64,000 nt of DNA from Marasmius tenuissimus (lineage: Eukaryota; Basidiomycota; Agaricomycetes; Agaricales; Marasmiaceae): the NCBI GenBank assembly GCA_029532415.1, contig JAQOTA010000050.1, forward strand, positions 372,001 to 436,000. The letters run 5' to 3'. Below the pieces are notes generated by a model that was given only the letters and a program-made list of their open reading frames with translations, had not been told where the DNA came from and ran no database searches. Of this stretch, positions 56,859 through 64,000 are shown one piece after another. The first letter of the stretch is position 1. Each line of letters starts with the position of its first letter. Both the position numbers and the translations under genes were made by a program.

Positions 56859-58866
56859 ATGTCGGTGTCAATTGACAAGTTATTCGGTGCGCCTATTGGT
56901 CTTCCGGGTCTCGCTCGCTCCAATATCAGTTCAAAAGGTCCTATGCTGATTGGTGCCCTCATCGCTGCAATGTAAGGACCTACCAGAGTTCGAGCGTGTT
57001 AGACGTCCTGATCGATCATATCAACCCGCCTAGCCTATACGGGGTCACGAGTGTACAGGTACGAACTACTCATCCTGCCTCTGAGTTTACTAACTCCGAC
57101 ACCTTTGTACAGACATATTTCTATTACAAAAGCTACTCAAACGATACGAAAAGGTTACAATTTCTGGTGCGTTCGGACAGCTTCCCGATTTCAATGCACT
57201 TATAGATGTGCCAGGTCGCTACAATATGGTCAGTTCGGGTCGTAAGTTCGGATCCGGAAGCTCTAATTCACGTTTCCGCACTCTAGGGCACTCGATACCG
57301 CACACGTTGCCCTAGGCGAGTCATCGAGAATTCTGCCAGAGGTTGTTCTCATCGGATCTTTTAGTATCGATATGCGTCTATTATTACCTGGTTTGTTCTA
57401 TACCTCGTGCCCGCAAAAGCACCGGTTCATGTCTTCCAGATCTCAAGCTTGGACAAGCACGCTGCCCTCGAAAAAATTCACTGGTAAGTGACCTTACGGC
57501 TTTAGCTCTTCTACAGTCATAGGGACTTAATTCTGCCACTAGGTCCCTAACCGTGCGTGTCCAAGCGCCAAGATCTCCAAATGTTCTGACGCGCCAGGAC
57601 CTAGCTTTCGGTTCTTCTGAACGTACATCCTCATCTTCAAGGGCTACATAGATTATAAGTGATATCCGTCCCACAGGTGATATTGGCAGTTCTAGTACAA
57701 AGGTAAGTTATCTGTCTGTTCAACCCGCCAGCGGTGATATCCAAATTGTTTCAAGTTTCTTCACACACCAGGTGTACACAGGTGAGGTCTTTTCCGCAGG
57801 GATACTTCTCCAGGTCTTAGCCTGGGCCTGTCCTCAGTTACGCGGTTGCAAGGGCTGGCGCTACCACATACCGTGATCCGATGGATTTTAATTCCCCTCC
57901 TCACCATCTTAGTGGGGCTTCATTTTGGTGGGTAAAATCTACAACTTTGAATCAGCTTGCATAGTTGAATGTGGCTGATATTATGACCATAGTATTCGGA
58001 ATAGGTCCAGCCCTTCCTGTCTCCATACTGCCACCTTCGATTCACATCTCCCCGTCCTATAGAGACAATAGTGTGGCTGTACGTGTCATGAGCTTTTGCG
58101 TACTGTGCGGAATCGACTCCAATCTCGTTGCTTCCAGCTTTGTCAAGGATACGTTTCAGGGTTTCCAAACCTCTGAGATCGTCAAGGTGAGTAAATGATT
58201 CTCCTACCTGTTGTGAGCAATTGTACATCCTCTATTGCTTTAGGTGGCAGCCGCTACCCCCTTTGCTGTTTCTGCTGTTCTCTCCGATGTGTTTATCGCT
58301 GGGTCGCTATGTTTTGTACTCCAAGAGGGTCGGTCCGGGATGCACAAGTGAGTAATACTATCAGCCGCATGATCATTCAGTCAAGATGACACTCGTTCCC
58401 ACACAGAAGAACCAACACGCTCGTTAAGACCCTGATGATATACGCTGTGAATCGATGCGTCTTGACTTCGTTTGTACCTCTCTCGGTCACTCGGCCGCAA
58501 TCTGACAATTGATAACAGTGTTGTCACGATCGCAGAAGTTGCTGTGGTCAGGATTTACAATGCGATTTTTCGCCACAATCGGCACACTCAAAGGCTCATG
58601 ATTGTTTTTAGTTCACTGCTCGACCGAACGAGCTATGGTTTCTCGGCATTGATTTCGTCGTTGGAAAGCGTATGTTCCAACTTCCAAAGTTTCGTGTAAC
58701 ATCTGAACTGAGATCTCCTACATATATCTCTTCCGGTTCAGTTTATGCGAACAGTCTCCTTGCTTCATTGAACTCGCGGAACGCGCTTCAAAACCAGGAG
58801 ACCAGTACAATGTCTATTCCTAGCCTACATCTATCAGCCGGTATCCCAAGTTTTCGGGTAAGCTAA
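56859..58866 (+). CDS. DUF6534-family membrane protein, copy B (apparently intact)
   Basis: Exon 1 (ATG 56,859) reads MSVSIDKLFGAPIGLPGLA and GPMLIGALIAA up to a GTAAGG donor. A 25-bp exon LYGVTSVQ (near 57,033-57,057), TYFYYKSYSNDTKRLQFL and LDTAHVAL follow. The next intron has a GC donor (GCGAGT at 57,316) where copy A has GTGAGT; after it comes SICVYYYL. Later exons: VIRWILIPLLTILVGLH (helix, about 57,875), DTFQGFQTSEIVK, AVLSDVFIAGSLCFVLQEG, TNTLVKTLMIYAVNRCVLTS, ELWFLGIDFVVGK and VYANSLLASLNSRNALQNQ. These are the family's seven helices in order. The role is unknown; the family is large in mushroom-forming fungi. Small exons in the middle (57,400-57,720) were not fully resolved. Confidence 0.72.
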
Positions 58867-59129
58867 CTTTATGTCCACTCTAAAGTCCGGAATGGCTTAT
58901 TCTGAGAGCTGCAGAAACCAATGACCGGGATTGGTGAAAGGCACATAGAATGTCACTGTCGACACCGTATCTCATGCCTGTGGACCGGCATTATATCCGA
59001 AGATCGTAACAGCCCCTCCCCAGACCACAGTACAGGTCTGCTGGGTTGAGAGGACTATCTTGGTCGTCACTGACAACGTCGATCGACCGACTATACATGA
59101 ACATATCATCGGGAGTAGATTTAGCGGTG

Positions 59130-59640
59130 ACTAATTATGGTACTAGTGGGTGGACCGGAAGAAAACCTCCTCGGAGATCTTTGCACGAAGCAGTCGTGGG
59201 GAGTTGCCAGATATGGACATAAAATTTCCAGAAGGAGACTGGCGCGATCCTCAATTTAATCCACATCAATTTAGTTTTGGTTGGATGGCCAGCCGCCCGA
59301 TAGTGGCTGACTTAGAAACAGTGTCTACGGTCTATTTGTGGGTCCTATCATCTATGACATGCAATAAAACCACGCAGCCGTCAACCATCAAATTGGCTTT
59401 CCCGAGCTGCAAATTCCATGCTGTGGATTGTTGAGATTGTAGGATCCAACGAAGCCACGCGTCGAGACTGAAGAATAGCACTGCTAGTAAGAACTGAATG
59501 AAGTACCCGCTGAAGAATATAGAGTGCTCATTAACAAAGGATAGGCTCTTTGGGTGAACAGGTCATACGTACCAGGACAACATGTGTACAAGGTCGGACT
59601 GAGGGTGGCCAATGCGAGTATAAACAACCAAGCACTGACT
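59130..59640 (-). pseudogene. 3' fragment of a DUF6533 gene (copy B)
   Basis: The last-exon piece reads QRVLHSVLTSSAILQSRRVA, PTISTIHSMEFAARESQFDG and a stop. It lacks the stop seen at the Gln position in copy A. As in copy A no DUF6533 signature exon lies upstream; the F-box pseudogene follows at once. Confidence 0.62.
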
Positions 59641-59649
59641 TCGCGTGCA

Positions 59650-60731
59650 TGGTGATTTTGGAGGGAAGTAAGAAGGATTACCGTACAGGAAGAAGGAACG
59701 AAGCAACAACTCACTTTCAACTGCTTGACGACATAAGTACCTCGAATTTTTCTGTACTTTTTCATCGCCGATTTCGCTCCATTGACCCTATTTTTAATTT
59801 CGGCTTCTAGGCAGGCATACTCATTCATCACAGTCTCGAAGGCAGCTCGGACAAAGTGGTCAGGCTCGGTACCGGGTAAAGCGAGTAGTGGGTGATCCGC
59901 CCAGTAGTGAGGTATAGGTATATGAATCAAGTATCGGCAACAGAAACACTGAGAAACGGCTGATCAAAAGTCTGCAGTATCAGATAGTAATGGAATCGAT
60001 CATCCATAGACAGCCTGATCCTAAACAAGCGTGATCCGATCCGTCTTTGTGGCCCGTGGGCTCACTGCATACAAATAAAACTCACCTTGAGCGCAGGCAA
60101 AGCTTACCGAGTCTCTTTCGAATAACAACATCCGGTCGGACCGAATCAGATCTCTCGTCGCAGTCCTACCAAGATGGATGTTCAAAGGAATTAACGAGCG
60201 AGCGAGGGTGATACAATACGTACATCGCATTTCTGGGGACCAAACAGCAATCTGGCCCACCCCGAGCCATTCATATCAACGGAGCACACGGGTACCGCAG
60301 GGTCGGTAGCTGAAGCAAAAGATCTCTTCCAGACGTGCCCGGAAGCCGAAGACGAGAGGAAATCCCTAAAAAATCTATTCACTCGGCGAAGCGCATCAAG
60401 GTCAACGGGTGAGCAGCGGATAGTATCTGTAGGGAGCCGTGAATAACCATAAGAGAGCCCAAAATATCAAGAAGGCCGTCCCACTTACCTTTTCGATCAA
60501 TTCCCGAGGTAGCTCCAATAACCCAACCGCGAAGTTCTTCAATTTGACCCGCTTCTGCGTACTCCCACGCACCCAGTTTCGAACGTGTAGTGCTGTGAAG
60601 TTGACCCCTATAACGGAACTGGATTGAGAGCACCCGTGAGACGAGGAACATCCAATACGCACAACATTTCGTTTCCCCTCCAAGTTCCAAGTTCCGAGAT
60701 TACCCCGCAATCTCACCGTCATCCTCGTCAA
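59650..60731 (-). pseudogene. F-box gene, copy B (frameshifted)
   Basis: Same exons as the gene at 25.76-26.85 kb: KRVKLKNFAVGLLELPRELI, an intron with GTAAGT donor (60,488-60,483), then VDLDALRRVNRFFRDFL, HVWKRSFA, CSVDMNGSGWARLLFGPQKC, ATRDLIRSDRMLLFERD and PDHFVRAAFETVMNEYA. Between the intron and VDLDAL four bases are missing relative to copy A (GGTCAACGGGTGAG versus GGTCAACCCGGGGATGAG on plus), so the F-box cannot be read in one frame. The C-terminal half is also lacking, as in copy A. Confidence 0.7.
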
Positions 60732-60780
60732 AGAATGGCAACCTGTGCAACAAGCGAGAATTGACTAATCAAAAGCCAAC

Positions 60781-61212
60781 TGAGAGTCGGTCAAATACAT
60801 TTGACCGAGGTCTATGCCACCGAGCATGACCTCAGCCTCTGGCCTTCCCTTTTAGCAGCATTCACATTGTTCTCGCTGCCACAGTCCACATTCCCATTCT
60901 TCTCGTGCCACCAGATGCCACTATGGCCATCTGCTTTGCCCTGCATCTCACTCGTTAGGGACCTCACTGGTTGGGACGGTGGAAACCGTCACCAAACCAC
61001 ATGGGTCGGTAATTTCCGAAACCGCGTGGCCCTGGGCTGGGCGACCCACGGTTGACCATGGTTGAATCGGCATTGGGGCCGGCACTTCCAGAGTTGCATT
61101 TGGTGTCGCTCACTCGTCGCTCTGGCTGAGTTTGTTCCTCATAATTGTATATAATAGGTATTTGGAAGTCCATATTTGATAGAATGACAGAAGATAAATT
61201 TAATCACATAAT
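60781..61212 (-). mobile_element. 3' end region of hAT element
   Basis: The element border is inferred at 60,781, where homology between the duplication copies stops. The first bases TGAGAGTCGG are followed by a perfect inverted repeat, CGGTCAAAT and ATTTGACCG (60,788-60,807). AAGCCAAC just before would be the 8-bp target duplication. The partner end is beyond the window. Confidence 0.5.
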
Positions 61213-63988
61213 TCAACGTGTCTGAGAGGTTTCCGAAGGTGAGGCAATCTGGGTCTCGAGTGCCTTCAAAGCATCTGGAAGGCTAAAGAACGGTGTATCT
61301 ACCCATGACCCGACAGTCATGGAGGCTTTGAACGTGTCATGAGATGTATTATGCTGCATGAAGTTCATCTCACGGCGCCCAGCTGAGAAGGCCCGTTCTG
61401 CATCGACCGATGTTGCTACCAAGTAATTCAGTACGGTGCATGTCAGAAATCTGAAGAACACGATACCTGGAGCTGAGCAATAGTCGGATCCGTACTGTGC
61501 GAGCTCTGGATCACGTTCCCACCTAGTTCCCCAGTACCTGATTGTATCACAGTCCGGGCCGAGTTCAATAGGTGGATCGGCAAGATACTTCAGTAATGGA
61601 TCGACGACACCCTCTGGATCCGCCGCCACCGACTCGTTATCTTCTTTCTCCCACTGCGAGTCCCAGTCTATGTCTCCGACGGGTGTGTTCCAATCGTACA
61701 TATGAGTTGCTGTCGATGCTGAAGTTGACGGTCCCGCTGATTGAGGAGGTGCAAAACGAGCTGGGCGGTACGACTGATTCCACGTTTGGATGACCAACTT
61801 CTTGATCTCCTCAACCTGTGTCTCTGTACGGCCGTGTTTTTTGAACCAGTCGAGTTTTTTATTCGGAGACATGACTGCAGATAGGCGTGACTCAGCTCAG
61901 CAGCGGCGAGAATGGTAAGATATGGTGCTTACCGACTGCGATAATATAGATATCACATCGGTCCATCAACGTTAAGTACTTGCGACAAACCAGATGTGCT
62001 CCCCGAGCGGCCACACGGATAACATTGGGAACAATTTCTGACTCATTCCCAGGTGTAACGAGGGTCTGTGAGAGGCGTAACATCTTTGAAGACAACCCTT
62101 CAAGAGTCTCGTAGACATCTGCAATCAGTGGCACCTCCTTTTTTGAAAAGATTGCGGTCGGTTTGATGAAGAGCTAGATAAACAAGTATATCAAAGTTAA
62201 TTTGTAAAGTGCTGTGAAGTCAACGTACCTTCAAGAGGGAACGAAGTTGTCCGGCCAGACGCCACTGATTGTCGGTCAGTCGATACGAAGTGAGCTTCAG
62301 CCCGGTTTGGTTGGTGAGGGAGGTGATTGCGGAACGAAAATAGATGTGGTCATTGAGACAATAATACTCCGAGTTCCAGCGCGTGGGGCATCTCCTTGAG
62401 AGAGTCCGTTTGTCGCTGTTATTAGGAGGCATTCCTTGAACGAGTCCATCAAACACAGGACGGATAACTGCGGTTGACTCGTTCACACGTTTGGCAAATC
62501 CGGAAACCTAGTTCAAACGGCGAATTACACTGGATTTTAGAAGCAATCTGAAGGGGAAATTGAACACATACCTTTGGAAGTATCCGCTGGGCATCTGTCT
62601 TCTCGATCTCCGAGATATACACTCCTTCCGCCTCCATATCCCGTATGGCTCGGTCCTTCATAGTCTTTACTTCGGCCCGATCACTTTGTAAAACTGCAGG
62701 TGACACCACCTCAGCCTCAGCTGCGGTATCATCATTGACAATGGTTGCCAAATCATCATCCTCATTATCCCCCTCCTCAACACGGCTTGTATTCGCTACT
62801 TGCTTCTTCTTGTATTGTTTTGTGAAGAATGATAGAGCCATCTAGGACGATGTCGCAGGTCAGAAGGTCCAATATTGAACGAGCCATACAAGGAAAATTG
62901 GCACTTGCCTTGGCAACTAGATTGATTATATGCAGTAGGCATCGTAGACGTCGTGGCGGACCCGGAAATTGGGGAATCTGGCGATTGAGCTCAACAACGG
63001 CAGTATCACAGCTGCTTGCATTGTCGAGATTGGCGCTGAAAAGCTACTCTGATTGCATGAGCATCGATCAACAACACCAGGTGAAAGATACAGCAAGACT
63101 TACCAATTTATCGAGGGTATAACGCTTCAGGCAGTTGGCGATAACACCACCAACGTACTGGCCTTCATGACGCTTCCGAAGTCTAGAGTGTAATGGTTAG
63201 GAAGAATAAATATATCAAACATGAATTATACTTGCTCAATGAACTCCAATATCATCCGGAATATGCGACCGTAGTGGTACCATTGCACCAGTAGACCTTG
63301 TTCCGAACGGCCTTGCGGGTTAGTCCACCCATCCGTTATAATATGGATAGGTAGGTTACGGCGCTGGAACCTCTGATCAGCCGAATCACTCAATGACATA
63401 CACGAGAATATTTTTGACTCACCATAAGGTACGCTTGAAGGCGAAATGATAACCCGATATAGAGTCTCTTGAGGTCCTCAGAGACTGTGTTAGGGCACGG
63501 AAGCTCAGCTCCTGGCCGTAGGAGCTCTACTTGAAGCCGAAAAAATCGGTCTTTGACAGCGTTCAAGGGACGATGGCTATGGGCAGTCCAGAGAGCAAGG
63601 AGCAGTCGATGAAGGATGGGAGAATACTGTAGCCCGACAAGTTCGTTTTCTGGATCCGTCTGAACTCCTCGATCTTCGTCACATGCCTTGTTGGTCTCGA
63701 GAAAGCGTCGTGTCCCGTTGTTTGTCTTCTGCCGGTCGCGGGTGAGAGGAGCATGGTGTCGATTGTGATATTTACATGTGAATACAAAAGTGATGCGGCG
63801 TTTGGTTGGTTCGCGGGTGACAGTAATGATGTAGTGGTCGTAGGCCTTCGATTTCCATTCCTTTGTAGACGCCGCTACAAAAGTAACCTATTGTTAAGTC
63901 GGCAGTACTTACAAAGTATGAAAATAGCAGAATCACCAATAATCTGCTCATCAGTGAAGTTTCCATTCAGGACATCTTCATCTGACAT
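61213..63988 (-). CDS. hAT-family transposase (intron-containing, may extend past window)
   Basis: A cut-and-paste transposase. The minus-strand exons begin MSDEDVLNGNFTDEQIIG (ATG 63,988). A BED-like segment follows (STKEWKSKAYDHY, RRITFVFTCK), then DRFFRLQVELLRPGAELPCP and SEDLKRLYIGLSFRLQAYL. The catalytic regions are IHIITDGWTNPQG (first Asp, about 63,335), NLDNASSCDTAVVEL (second Asp, about 63,030) with PRRLRCLLHIINLVAK, and in the last exon the dimerisation region LAQYGSDYCSAPG, SVDAERAFSAGRREMNF (Glu, about 61,390). Between them come RCPTRWNSEYYCL, YRLTDNQWRLAGQLRSLLK, PLIADVYETLEGLSSKM and IRVAARGAHLVCRKYLTLMD. No premature stop is evident once short introns are removed, so it may be active. 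A further 5' exon beyond 64,000 is possible. Confidence 0.78.
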
Positions 63989-64000
63989 CTGGTACAGAGC

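Larger units (their letters stand above)
56153..60780 (+). repeat. Segmental duplication, copy B
   Basis: Direct copy of 22,280-26,873 with the same gene order. The right edge coincides exactly with the start of the hAT element at 60,781; in copy A the sequence simply goes on. A 9-bp hairpin GAGGGTTTC/GAAACCCTC (56,097-56,122) lies just outside the left edge. Confidence 0.9.

Overview
The window looks like nuclear DNA of a basidiomycete (Agaricomycetes, possibly Rhizoctonia/Ceratobasidium-like; the genus is a guess). The reasons are genes broken by many introns of about 50-60 bp, F-box proteins of the agaricomycete type, DUF6533 and DUF6534 predicted membrane proteins, and a typical set of fungal transposable elements. 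I saw no rRNA, tRNA, CRISPR array or bacterial-type operon.

Layout. 1-9.04 kb is a nearly complete Ty1/copia retrotransposon on the minus strand. Its gag-pol is one unbroken 2361-codon frame holding six premature stops. A solo copia-type LTR (9.08-9.53 kb) follows, inserted in a relic of a DUF6533 gene. 9.8-14.06 kb is decayed non-coding DNA with a hAT-type MITE (12.7-13.4 kb) that carries a 14-bp minisatellite. 14.065-20.548 kb is a Ty3/gypsy chromovirus with a perfect GACAG target duplication and signs of Tf1-like self-priming. 22.28-31.8 kb is a genic block with DUF6534, truncated F-box, full-length F-box and DUF6533 genes. 31.8-49 kb is a CpG-poor repeat block: unknown relics, a Tad/Deceiver-like LINE (37.4-43 kb), a PIF/Harbinger transposase relic (44.06-44.93 kb), LTR-like pieces and two TA-flanked MITEs. 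49.6-60.8 kb is genic again: a single-pass membrane protein gene, a second DUF6533 gene and a second copy of the DUF6534/F-box block. 60.8-64 kb is an apparently intact, intron-containing hAT transposase gene that runs to or past the window edge.

Two themes tie the window together. First, a segmental duplication: 22,280-26,873 and 56,153-60,780 are direct copies 33.9 kb apart. In one copy the DUF6534 gene is broken, in the other the F-box gene is. DUF6533 pieces occur at six places. Second, almost every defect in the retroelements looks like a C-to-T change, mostly at CpG. Premature stops are CGA to TGA or CAG/CAA to TAG/TAA. A catalytic Asp has become Asn in all three reverse transcriptases (copia, gypsy, LINE), in the gypsy integrase and in the Harbinger transposase, each time in a codon context where the change removes a CpG. 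This fits decay driven by cytosine methylation or a RIP-like process acting on repeats. The genic blocks keep their CpGs.

Exon boundaries of the multi-exon genes are my readings from splice consensus and family resemblance; they were not computed. All family names rest on motif recognition by eye.
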